A stretch of DNA of 40,689 nucleotides. Origin: Acidimicrobiales bacterium (GTDB lineage Bacteria; Actinomycetota; Acidimicrobiia; Acidimicrobiales; AC-9). The notes below the pieces were generated by a model. The model had not been told where the DNA came from, did no database searches, and worked only from the letters and a program-made list of their open reading frames with translations. Shown here piece by piece: positions 8,676 through 15,369 of the stretch. Position 1 is the first letter of the stretch. Each line of letters opens with the position of its first letter. A program made the position numbers and the translations under genes. The DNA lies in NCBI GenBank assembly GCA_036270875.1, contig DATBBR010000097.1, forward strand, positions 1-40,689, in the 5' to 3' direction.

Positions 8676-8676
8676 G

Positions 8677-8696
8677 ACAATGTAGCATTGTTACAT
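8677..8696. promoter_or_regulatory. Palindromic operator between divergent amidohydrolase and tetR starts
   Basis: ACAATG-TAG-CATTGT is a perfect 6+6 inverted repeat (8677-8691). Overlapping it is ATGTA (8680-8684) with TACAT (8692-8696). It occupies nearly all the space between the two start codons (8675 and 8695). TAGCAT at 8683-8688 stands 6 nt before the tetR ATG, as in a leaderless -10. A TetR dimer bound here would block both promoters. Confidence 0.65.
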
Positions 8697-9363
8697 GGGT
8701 GGTCGAAAGGGTCAACCCGGTCGAGCTCGAGGGCCGCGACCAGGCACCCGGGACGTCACGTTGTCGCGCGACCACGTCCTGGACACCGCCTTCGAGATCC
8801 TCGAGAGCGACGGGATCGAGCGGCTCACCGTCCGCGCGCTGGCAGCCAAGCTGGGGGTCGCCGTCACCGCCATCTACTGGCACGTCGGGGACAAGCAGGC
8901 CGTCCTCGACGGCCTCGTGGAGCGGATCATCGCCCAGCTGGGACCGGTCCAGGTCCGCGGCCGCGCCCCCGAGGCACGGATCATGTCGATCGGCCGCTCG
9001 CTGCGCCAGACGCTGCTGCGACAACCCGACCTGGTGGCTGTGGTCCATCGACAGGGCCGGACGGCGGCGCTCTTCCAGCCGGCCCGGCAGGTGCTGGTCC
9101 GCGAGCTCGCCGGGGCCGGTCTCCACGGCGCCGACGCCGCCCTGGCCGTCCAGGCCGTCCTCAACCTGATCATCGGCTCGGTCCTCGTCGACCGGCAGCT
9201 CGAACGCCAGCCGGCCCAACAGCAGACCCCCGAGGAGCTCTGGACAGCAGATGACGTACCCGACGCACCCGAGCTCCTCGAGCACCTCACCCACCCCGTC
9301 GACGAGGAGAAGGTGTTCGACTTCTCCCTCGGAGTGCTCGTCCGGACACTCGTGCGCGGGTGA
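8695..9363 (+). CDS. TetR family transcriptional regulator
   Basis: 222 aa with an N-terminal TetR helix-turn-helix: LSRDHVLDTAFEILESDG, then LTVRALAAKLGVAVTAIYWHVGDKQAVLDG (about residues 23-75), followed by an all-helical ligand domain. It is the likely local repressor of the divergent four-gene operon and of itself, through the palindrome that overlaps its start. ATG 8695 fits a leaderless promoter; a TTG at 8761 would begin nearer the HTH and is an alternative. The stop overlaps the GTG of the LLM gene by 4 nt (GTGA), so regulator and flavin enzyme are co-translated. The effector is presumably a substrate or intermediate of the pathway (inference). Confidence 0.9.
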   Translation: MGGRKGQPGRARGPRPGTRDVTLSRDHVLDTAFEILESDGIERLTVRALAAKLGVAVTAIYWHVGDKQAVLDGLVERIIAQLGPVQVRGRAPEARIMSIGRSLRQTLLRQPDLVAVVHRQGRTAALFQPARQVLVRELAGAGLHGADAALAVQAVLNLIIGSVLVDRQLERQPAQQQTPEELWTADDVPDAPELLEHLTHPVDEEKVFDFSLGVLVRTLVRG

Positions 9364-10334
9364 GCGCCAGGCCGCTGGCGTCGGGCTCGATCTCGATCCG
9401 CCTCTACCCCCATACCGACCTGCCAGCATCAGCCATCGTCGACGAGCTCCGGGCCCAGGCCGCCCTGGCCGACGAGCGTGGTTTCGACGGGGTCATGACG
9501 AGCGAGCACCACGGTGGGCTCGCCGGTTACTCGCCCAATCCGCTCCAGCTCGCCGGGTGGCTGCTCGAGGCCATGCATGGCGGCTGGGCGGCGGCGTGCC
9601 CCCTCCTGCTCACCCTGCGGCCAGTGGCACTGGTGGCCGAGGAGGTGGCCTGGCTCGCCGCCCGCTTTCCCGAGCGGGTCGGCGTCGGGGTGGCGGCGGG
9701 TGCCCTGGCGAGCGACTTCGAGATCATGGGCGTGGCCCATCATGACCTCGCGGCGCGGTTTTCCAGGTCGCTCGGCGAGCTGGCCAGGATGCTCGGGGGC
9801 ACCAGCCTCGGCCGCCTCGCCGACGATCCGGCCATCGCCCGCTGCCGCCTCCATCCCGTGCCCGTCGTCAGCGCGGCCATCGGCCTCACCGCCGCCAGGC
9901 GGGCCGCCGACGCGGGCGTCGGCATCGTGCTCGACTCGCTGGCCACCACCGAGCGCTGCCGCCGGCTCACCGACACCTACCGCCAGGCCGGGGGCACCGG
10001 GCCTTGTGTCCTCATCCGCAGAGCCTGGCTTGGCGATCCGCCGCGCGATCGCCTCGAGCGCCAGGTCGACGTCTACCGCGGCTATGCGTCGCCCGCCGCC
10101 CAGTCGCATTGGAGTAGCGACCAGCTCGTGAGCGGGACCGACGCCGGCCTGCTCGCTGACCAGCTGGCCGACACCGCTCGCCGGGCCGGCGCCGACACAC
10201 TCAACCTGCGGGTGCAGGTCCCCGGCGTGTCGCCAGCCGACGCTCGAGGCCAGATCGTGCGCCTCGGAGACGAGGTGCTACCGGAGCTCCGCCAGCAATG
10301 GCCGTTACCAGGGGCGCCTGACCAGGGCAGTTAG
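9360..10334 (+). CDS. LLM-class (luciferase-like) flavin-dependent oxidoreductase
   Basis: 324 aa with the luciferase-like monooxygenase layout: ISIRLYPHTDL at the first strand, an ADERGFDGVMTSEHHGG motif typical of the second strand, ERVGVGVAAGALASDFEIMG, and later VPVVSAAIGLTAARRAADAGVGI. Family members use reduced FMN or F420. The SEHHGG motif is common in the FMN-type monooxygenase branch, but the cofactor cannot be settled by eye. GTG 9360 overlaps the tetR stop, so the gene is coupled to the regulator and probably belongs to the same catabolic locus as the amidohydrolases, perhaps as an oxygenation or hydride-transfer step. Confidence 0.82.
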   Translation: MSARPLASGSISIRLYPHTDLPASAIVDELRAQAALADERGFDGVMTSEHHGGLAGYSPNPLQLAGWLLEAMHGGWAAACPLLLTLRPVALVAEEVAWLAARFPERVGVGVAAGALASDFEIMGVAHHDLAARFSRSLGELARMLGGTSLGRLADDPAIARCRLHPVPVVSAAIGLTAARRAADAGVGIVLDSLATTERCRRLTDTYRQAGGTGPCVLIRRAWLGDPPRDRLERQVDVYRGYASPAAQSHWSSDQLVSGTDAGLLADQLADTARRAGADTLNLRVQVPGVSPADARGQIVRLGDEVLPELRQQWPLPGAPDQGS

Positions 10335-10344
10335 ACTCCCGGCC

Positions 10345-10569
10345 GTGCGCTCGCCGACACGGACGCTCTACCTGGGTCTCGACGCCTGCGACCTGGACCT
10401 CGCCAAGGAGTTCGCGGCGGACGGTGACATGCCCTCGCTGGCCGGCCTGTTGGACACGGCGGCGGCGGTCGAGACGGTGGCGCCGCTCGGCTCCTTCGTC
10501 GGCGGCAACTGGCCGACGATCTGCTCGAGGATGAGCGAGCGCGGGAACGCCGTCGCCGGCCGGGGCTAG
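10345..10569 (+). pseudogene. Truncated alkaline phosphatase/type I phosphodiesterase remnant
   Basis: A 74-codon frame whose first 60 residues (LYLGLDACDLDLAKEFA, DMPSLAGLLD, then FVGGNWPTI) look like the N-terminus of the type I phosphodiesterase/nucleotide pyrophosphatase family. The first Asp of the metal site lies in GLDACD. After NWPTICS the similarity ends and the frame closes within 14 codons; family members are usually several hundred residues. No continuation is seen before the TMEM175-like gene at 10576. TAGACT stands 7 nt before GTG 10345, a leaderless-type promoter inside the end of the preceding gene. A 3' deletion is the simplest explanation; a short functional peptide is less likely. 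Confidence 0.65.
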
Positions 10570-10575
10570 CCCGAG

Positions 10576-11187
10576 ATGGACAGTGCCCGGCTGGAGGCCT
10601 TCAGCGACGGGGTCTTCGCCGTGGCCATCACCCTGCTCGCCCTCGACCTGGTGGTGGCGGGACCCGGCCACGGCACCCTCGCCCATCAGCTCGCAGACAA
10701 GTGGCCCGCGTTCGCCGCCTACTTCATCAGCTTCCTGACCATCGGCATCATCTGGGTCAACCACCACACGATCTTCAAGAACCTGGCCGACATCGACCGG
10801 ACCCTTCTGTTCCTCAACCTCCTGCTGCTCTTCTTCGTGGTGAGCATCCCCTTCGCCACCTCGACGATGGCGACCTACCTGACCCTGGGCGGCACCGACT
10901 CCCACATCGCCGCCGCCATGTTCATGGGGGCGTACGAAGGCATGTCGATCGCCTTCGCCCTGATCTTCTGGTGGTCGATCCGCCACGAGCACCTGAAGGT
11001 TCCCCTGCCTCCCGCCGACGCCCGCCGGGCCATGGTCCGGTTCGGCATGGGTCACATCTTCTATATCGCGGGGATCGGCATCGCCTTTGTCAGCGCGACC
11101 GCCACGCTCGTCATCAGCGCCGTCGTCGCCGCCTACTACGTCGTCGAGCAGACCCCCAGGCGGGACGCGGCAGCGGACGCGGGCTAG
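10576..11187 (+). CDS. TMEM175/DUF1211-family membrane protein (potassium channel-like)
   Basis: 203 aa, strongly hydrophobic. The N-terminus MDSARLEAFSDGVFAVAITLL carries the RxxxFSDG motif (Arg5, Phe9-Ser10-Asp11) that defines the TMEM175 family. About six membrane helices follow: 10-28, 46-64, 74-98, 110-133, 155-175 and 175-195. Bacterial relatives form cation channels with a preference for K+, in the cytoplasmic membrane. The single six-helix repeat fits the bacterial tetrameric form. It starts 6 nt after the phosphodiesterase remnant and ends facing the whiB7-like gene. The physiological role here is unknown. Confidence 0.88.
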   Translation: MDSARLEAFSDGVFAVAITLLALDLVVAGPGHGTLAHQLADKWPAFAAYFISFLTIGIIWVNHHTIFKNLADIDRTLLFLNLLLLFFVVSIPFATSTMATYLTLGGTDSHIAAAMFMGAYEGMSIAFALIFWWSIRHEHLKVPLPPADARRAMVRFGMGHIFYIAGIGIAFVSATATLVISAVVAAYYVVEQTPRRDAAADAG

Positions 11188-11296
11188 AACGGTCACACTT
11201 CCGCTACCAGACTCGGTCTGACCGACGAGCGTGAAGGTAGTGCGGGGTCGCGCCAGCCCCGGCGAACGCCGACGGCAGACAGCGGCGCCACTGGGG

Positions 11297-11623
11297 CTAG
11301 GCCGTCATCTGGGCTGGAGGGTTCTTCGGGGGACGCCCGCGCTTGCGCTTGAACGGCAGGATGCGGCCGTTGGCCAGGAGCTGGCCGCCCCAGACACCCC
11401 AGGGCTCGCGCCGGCCGAGCGCACCCTCGAGGCACGGGCCGGAAAGCGGGCAGCCGGCGCAGATGGCCTTCGCCCGGGCGATGTCGTCGAGCTGTTCGGA
11501 GAAGAACAGCTCGACCATGCCGGCAGTTCCGTCGCGACAGCTGGCCTCGTCCCAGTCGGCGCCTGACCGCGCGTCGGTGAGCAGGGCCTCGATGCCTCTG
11601 GCTTCTTGGGCTGCGGCGAGCAT
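11297..11623 (-). CDS. whiB7: WhiB7-like iron-sulphur transcriptional regulator with AT-hook
   Basis: 108 aa. Four cysteines that would bind a [4Fe-4S] cluster are at 29, 55, 58 and 64 (CAGCPLSGPC), followed by the WhiB turn EPWGVWGGQLL (73-82). The C-terminus FKRKRGRPPKN is a basic tail with an RGRP AT-hook, the feature that separates WhiB7 from other WhiB paralogues. WhiB7 binds the primary sigma factor region 4 and AT-rich DNA next to the -35, switching on intrinsic drug-resistance genes and its own gene; the partner RpoD is encoded in this window at 19147-20487. The 5' leader of about 340 nt carries an upstream ORF and a terminator (separate entries). The whiB7 assignment rests on AT-hook plus leader architecture. 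Confidence 0.85.
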   Translation of the reverse strand: MLAAAQEARGIEALLTDARSGADWDEASCRDGTAGMVELFFSEQLDDIARAKAICAGCPLSGPCLEGALGRREPWGVWGGQLLANGRILPFKRKRGRPPKNPPAQMTA

Positions 11624-11685
11624 CTCGCCATCCCCTTTCGGTCAGGATCGGATCTCCAGACAGCCGCAGCGAGCTGCACGGAGGG

Positions 11686-11717
11686 AAACAAAAAGGCCGC
11701 CGGAGATTCCGGCGGCC
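11686..11717 (-). terminator. Intrinsic terminator/attenuator in the whiB7 leader
   Basis: On the minus strand GGCCGCCGG pairs perfectly with CCGGCGGCC (11695-11703 with 11709-11717, 5-nt loop), followed at once by TTTTTGTTT. It lies 62 nt upstream of the whiB7-like ATG and 29 nt after the upstream-ORF stop, where it would stop most transcripts before the regulator gene. Confidence 0.9.
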
Positions 11718-11746
11718 TCTGAGCCAAGCTCTGGAGCGGAGGATGT

Positions 11747-11920
11747 CTATCCAGTGGCTGCTCCAGGCGGGCTCGTCGGCCGCACGGCCTTAGAGGCGTT
11801 GGCGGTCATACGCCCCTTGTGGTCTGCCGCAAAGGGCGAGAGGGGGTGACCGCCGCCCGGCCGCGTCCAGATGAGGGCGTGGCGACCGGCCGTGAGGTCG
11901 ATCACAGCGACGTTCTGCAT
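11747..11920 (-). CDS. Upstream ORF (57 codons) in the whiB7 leader
   Basis: ATG 11920 is preceded at 7 nt by AGAGGGAG, a good ribosome binding site. The frame encodes 57 residues starting MQNVAVIDLTAGRHALIWTR and ending SPPGAATG. It begins about 40 nt after the predicted transcription start and stops just before the terminator hairpin. In mycobacterial whiB7 and Streptomyces wblC, slow translation of such a leader ORF under antibiotic stress prevents terminator formation. The 3' part contains GCGGCC, which could pair with the GGCCGC arm of the terminator as an anti-terminator. The peptide itself resembles nothing I know; its role is probably in being translated. Confidence 0.7.
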   Translation of the reverse strand: MQNVAVIDLTAGRHALIWTRPGGGHPLSPFAADHKGRMTANASKAVRPTSPPGAATG

Positions 11921-11967
11921 CAACGCGCTCCCTCTTGCCTGGCGCGAGGACCTTCCCCGCAGCAGCC

Positions 11968-12005
11968 ATCCGACCACGACCCCCGGGGCACCGTCAACCG
12001 ATTTT
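11968..12005 (-). promoter_or_regulatory. WhiB7-type autoregulated promoter
   Basis: Reading the minus strand: AAAAT (12005-12001), 3 nt, TTGACG (-35, 11997-11992), 18 nt, TCGGAT (-10, 11973-11968). An AT-rich block three bases upstream of the -35 is the DNA feature known for WhiB7-dependent promoters. The predicted transcript start is near 11961. Confidence 0.65.
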
Positions 12006-12019
12006 CCGGTCCGGCCCGA

Positions 12020-12772
12020 TCACTCCCCCGGCAGGGACACCCTCGCCGTCACCAGGGGGCTCAGCAGCGCCGAGGTGGCCGCCGCCACTGGCGCCCGGCG
12101 GTCGGCATGGCCCAGGGCCACCAGCGCACGTCCCCGAGCGTCGACGATCGCCGCACCGGCCTCGAGGCACACCAGCGTGCCACCCAGATAGTCCCAGGGG
12201 CCCTGGCCGGAGCGGCTGCAGTCGACATAGGCGTCCACGGTTCCCTCGGCGACGGCGCACAAGTCCAGGGCGGCGGCTCCCAAGGCCCGGAACTGCCCCC
12301 AGCCGAGGTGGCGCGCCGGATACCCCGACAGGGCGACGACCGCTCGGTCGAGGATCTCGCACCCCGACGCCGTGAGCGGCCGCCCGGCTCGCCGGGCCCC
12401 GCCCCCGCGCACCGCCTCGAACCGGACGCCGCTGGCCTGGTTGGCCACCACCGCGACCCGTGGACCCTCCGCATCGACCGCGCACAGGCTGGTGGCGTAC
12501 CACGGCAGCCCGTGGGCAGCGTTGGTCGAGCCGTCGACAGGATCCAGCACGGCCACGACGGGGCGCCCCATCCCGGCCAGGCCCGACTCCTCGCTCAGCA
12601 CTCCCAGGCCCGCTTCCAGGAGGATCGGAACGGCGGCCGCGTCAGCGACCAGGTCCGACCGGTATTGGCTGGGCCGGGTGCCGGCCAGACCCCAGTCGTC
12701 GAGGTCGGCCAGGGCCGCGGCCACGGCCGTCACGGCCTCGTGGAAAAGCTCCAGCAACTGGTCGTCGTCCAC
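12020..12772 (-). CDS. Inositol monophosphatase family protein
   Basis: 250 aa with the Mg2+-dependent sugar/inositol phosphatase motifs: LSEESG (Glu61, Glu62), LDPVDGSTNAAHG (Asp77, Asp80, the DPIDGT motif) and GPWDYLGG (Trp193, Asp194). Relatives hydrolyse myo-inositol-1-phosphate, histidinol phosphate, fructose-1,6-bisphosphate or 3'-phosphoadenosine 5'-phosphate. Inositol use is plausible in an actinobacterium, but the substrate is not fixed by these motifs. GTG 12772 has TAACGT 9 nt upstream and no Shine-Dalgarno. The gene is divergent from the unknown gene at 12835 and ends 15 nt before the AT-rich box of the whiB7 promoter. Confidence 0.88.
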   Translation of the reverse strand: MDDDQLLELFHEAVTAVAAALADLDDWGLAGTRPSQYRSDLVADAAAVPILLEAGLGVLSEESGLAGMGRPVVAVLDPVDGSTNAAHGLPWYATSLCAVDAEGPRVAVVANQASGVRFEAVRGGGARRAGRPLTASGCEILDRAVVALSGYPARHLGWGQFRALGAAALDLCAVAEGTVDAYVDCSRSGQGPWDYLGGTLVCLEAGAAIVDARGRALVALGHADRRAPVAAATSALLSPLVTARVSLPGE

Positions 12773-12834
12773 CGGTGGGCGACGTTAACCGCGCGAGAGT
12801 CCTGCGACCCACCCCCCCACTAGGCTGGCGGCTC

Positions 12835-13395
12835 GTGGCGGTCATCGACGTCGCTGGCTATGTGGCCGAGCTCAAGGACCACGCCGTGGACCACGGGTTT
12901 CACGTGCACGACGAGCGGCATTTCGTGGAGACCTACTCACTGCGCCAGGTGTGGGAGGTCGACCTGCACCCCGAGGAGGGCTGCGGGGGACCGCTGGATC
13001 TCCACCTTGCCCTGGAGGTCGACCCCCGCGTGCTGCTGTCGTTCGAGGACGCCGTCGTGGACCTGCCCGAGGACTCCGACCCGGCCGACGAGTTCCACTT
13101 CCCCCTGACGTTCACGTGGGCGCTCCCGCCGCTTCCGAGCGGCCCCGACCTTCTCCGCCTGGCCATCGATCTCGCCGGGGTGGGGGGCCTCGAGCTGCCG
13201 CTGGAGGCGTCGGCGATCGACTCCTTCGCATCGGCCACCGACGCCCCCGAGCGGCGCCTCACGGTCGTGGCCCGTCATCAGGTGTCCCTGGCGCGGGTCC
13301 TCGCCGGCGAGGAGCTGCTCTGTGAGGTGTTCGACCGCTCGCTGGCGGTGAGCCGGTTCCTGCTCGAGGCAGCACCCGCTTGGCTCGGAGAGTAG
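12835..13395 (+). CDS. Conserved-looking protein of unknown function
   Basis: 186 aa from GTG 12835 (MAVIDVAGYVAELKDHAVDHG). Acidic and soluble, with no signal peptide or membrane helix. Features visible are HVHDERHFVETYSLRQVWEVDLHPEEGCGGPLDLHLALEVDP near residues 22-65 and an Asp/Glu-rich EDSDPADEFHF stretch. I do not recognise the family. The frame extends upstream to 12460 only as antisense to the phosphatase gene. TAGGCT lies 8 nt before the GTG, supporting this start as near-leaderless. It is followed after 17 nt by a lipoprotein gene on the same strand, so the two may be co-transcribed. Confidence 0.72.
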   Translation: MAVIDVAGYVAELKDHAVDHGFHVHDERHFVETYSLRQVWEVDLHPEEGCGGPLDLHLALEVDPRVLLSFEDAVVDLPEDSDPADEFHFPLTFTWALPPLPSGPDLLRLAIDLAGVGGLELPLEASAIDSFASATDAPERRLTVVARHQVSLARVLAGEELLCEVFDRSLAVSRFLLEAAPAWLGE

Positions 13396-13412
13396 GTTCC
13401 CGGGGCCCACGC

Positions 13413-13793
13413 ATGCATGGCCGACCTCGAAAGGTGACGATCGGCCTCTCGGTGCTGGCGCTAGGGTCCCTCGCCGTAGTGACCGGCTGCAGCGGGAACC
13501 CGGACACCACCGCCAAGCAGGCCTGTCAGCACGTGGAGCGCTCGCTGCGCCTCTATGCCCAGGCGTCGTCCGAACCCGATCCCGCCGCCGCCGATCGTGA
13601 GCGGGTTGGTGCCCTCGTCGAGCTGAGGACTGCCCTTCCGTTGGCGTCCGTGGCGGCGGCCGGCTCGGGACAGTGGGAGGCGCTGCGAACGACCCTGAGC
13701 GAAAGCCCGAACGTCGACGAGAGTCGCCTCGTGCACGCGCTCACCCAGCAGTGCCAGAGCGCGCTGTCACCCCCGAGCGCCCGCACCTACTGA
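13413..13793 (+). CDS. Small putative lipoprotein
   Basis: 126 aa. The N-terminus MHGRPRKVTIGLSVLALG has a positive region and a hydrophobic core ending in the lipobox VVTGC (Cys26), so a lipid-anchored extracytoplasmic protein is expected. The mature part is short, Ala/Ser/Glu rich and helical, with two further cysteines (TAKQACQH and TQQCQS) that could form a disulphide. No family is recognised. The frame is open from 13380, but ATG 13413 gives a proper signal peptide. It lies 17 nt after the preceding gene and 75 nt before another lipoprotein gene. Confidence 0.7.
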   Translation: MHGRPRKVTIGLSVLALGSLAVVTGCSGNPDTTAKQACQHVERSLRLYAQASSEPDPAAADRERVGALVELRTALPLASVAAAGSGQWEALRTTLSESPNVDESRLVHALTQQCQSALSPPSARTY

Positions 13794-13868
13794 CTCACGA
13801 ACCGGGCCGCGAGCGCCGCCTACCATTCCCCTACCTCATCGAAGAGGTCGCACGTAAGGGAGGACGGG

Positions 13869-14555
13869 ATGCGGCGCCTGGTTGCCACGACCGGGCTGCT
13901 CACCATGGCGGTGGCGGCCGGGTGCGGCGGCGGCTCGTCGGGGTCTGGGCAGAGCTCGTCGGCCGACATCGCCTCCGCCGCTCGCATCAACCTCCGACAG
14001 CGCGACTTTCCCGCAGGCTGGCAGGCTCACCCCAACCCGGTGAGCGCGGCGGCCAACGCCAACGTGGAGCGCACCCTCTACGGCTGCCTGGCGACGCCGC
14101 CTCCCGAGTCGCACACGACCGCCAACGTCAACTCCCCCGCCTTCGTCCTCAGCGCCCAGCAAGCCAGCTCCAACGTCAAGGTCGCCCACACGACGGCCGA
14201 GAGCCAGGCCGACTACCGGGTCCTCGCCCAGCCGACCTTCGGGGAGTGTGCCCGTCGGGTCCTGCTGAGCACCCTGCCCGGAGCCCTACCCGCCGGGTCC
14301 ACTGTGACCTCGAGCGCGGCGAGGACCGTGCCAGCCACGGCTCCCGCGGGCGACCAGGTGACGGCGACCGCCGTCACCGTCAACGTGGTCGTCCAGGGAG
14401 GCCGGACGACGGTCGACGCCGGGTTCACCAGGATCCTCCGGGGTCGAGCCCTCGTCGCCGTGCAGACGATCGGCCTGGGTCAGCCCTTTCCGGCCGACCT
14501 GGGGCGGGCGATCGTGTCCAATGTCGAGAACAGAGCCAATCAGCTACCTGCCTAG
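13869..14555 (+). CDS. Putative lipoprotein
   Basis: 228 aa beginning MRRLVATTGLLTMAVAAGC, a lipoprotein signal with lipobox VAAGC (Cys19), then a Gly/Ser-rich linker. The mature domain has paired cysteines (YGCLATPP and GECARR) and a beta-rich second half (TSSAARTVPATAP, then VTVNVVVQGGRTTVDAGF), as seen in many actinobacterial surface lipoproteins of unknown role. GGGAGG precedes ATG 13869 by 6-7 nt. The SDR gene follows after 8 nt, so they form an operon, although no functional tie is obvious. Confidence 0.78.
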   Translation: MRRLVATTGLLTMAVAAGCGGGSSGSGQSSSADIASAARINLRQRDFPAGWQAHPNPVSAAANANVERTLYGCLATPPPESHTTANVNSPAFVLSAQQASSNVKVAHTTAESQADYRVLAQPTFGECARRVLLSTLPGALPAGSTVTSSAARTVPATAPAGDQVTATAVTVNVVVQGGRTTVDAGFTRILRGRALVAVQTIGLGQPFPADLGRAIVSNVENRANQLPA

Positions 14556-14563
14556 GAGAGGTC

Positions 14564-15358
14564 ATGGGCACCATCGTGATCACAGGCGCCTCCAGCGGTA
14601 TCGGGGCGGCCACCACCGAACGGCTGGTGGGTGACGGCCACCGGGTCATCGGCGTGGACGTGAAGGACGCCGACGTCGTGGCTGATCTGGGGACACCAGC
14701 GGGGCGGCGCGCCGCGGTCGACGGCGTGGCCGCGCACGCCGACGGCACGGTGGACGGCCTTGTCACCTTCGCCGGCCTGGCCGGGCTCACCGCCAGACCG
14801 GGAGCGCTGTTGGTGGCGGTGAACTACTTCGGGACCGTCGAGCTCCTGGCTGGCCTGCGAGGGATGCTCGCTCGCGGCACGGGCCCAGCCGCAGTTGCCA
14901 TCAGCTCCAACTCGACGACCTGCCAACCGGGGGTGCCGACCGACCTCGTCGACGCCTGCCTCGCCGGTGACGAGCTCGCGGCCCAGGAGATCGGGGACGC
15001 GGTCGGCTCGCTGGCCGCCTATCCGGCGACGAAGATGGCGATCGCCCGCTGGGTCCGTCGCCACGCGACAAGCGCCGACTGGATGGGGGCGGGGATCACG
15101 CTCAACGCGGTCGCGCCCGGGCTCACCCAGACACCCATGACCGACGAGATCCGGCGCGACCCGACCATCGGGTCGGCGCTCGACCAGTTCCCCGTCCCCG
15201 CTGGGCGCGTCGGTCGGCCAGAGGAGATCGCGGGGCTCGTCGCCTTCCTGCTGGGCCCCGATGCCAGGTTCCTCTGTGGGTCTATCGTGTTCGTGGACGG
15301 AGGTACGGACGCGCTCCTCCGTCCCGACGACTGGCCCGCGCCGATGCGGGCTGGCTGA
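14564..15358 (+). CDS. SDR family oxidoreductase (3-alpha-hydroxysteroid dehydrogenase-like)
   Basis: 264 aa. It has TGASSGIG (7-14), Asp32 after the second strand (NAD(H) preference), Ser114/Ser115 in AISSNSTT, and Tyr153/Lys157 in AAYPATKMAIARW. The C-terminal FLCGSIVFVDGGTDAL is the usual SDR end. The long insertion before the catalytic Tyr (PGVPTDLVDACLAGDE) and the unusually short cofactor-to-substrate region resemble the 3-alpha-hydroxysteroid dehydrogenase/carbonyl reductase branch. The real substrate is unknown. AGGAGAGG precedes ATG 14564. Confidence 0.88.
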   Translation: MGTIVITGASSGIGAATTERLVGDGHRVIGVDVKDADVVADLGTPAGRRAAVDGVAAHADGTVDGLVTFAGLAGLTARPGALLVAVNYFGTVELLAGLRGMLARGTGPAAVAISSNSTTCQPGVPTDLVDACLAGDELAAQEIGDAVGSLAAYPATKMAIARWVRRHATSADWMGAGITLNAVAPGLTQTPMTDEIRRDPTIGSALDQFPVPAGRVGRPEEIAGLVAFLLGPDARFLCGSIVFVDGGTDALLRPDDWPAPMRAG

Positions 15359-15369
15359 CAGGTGGCCAC

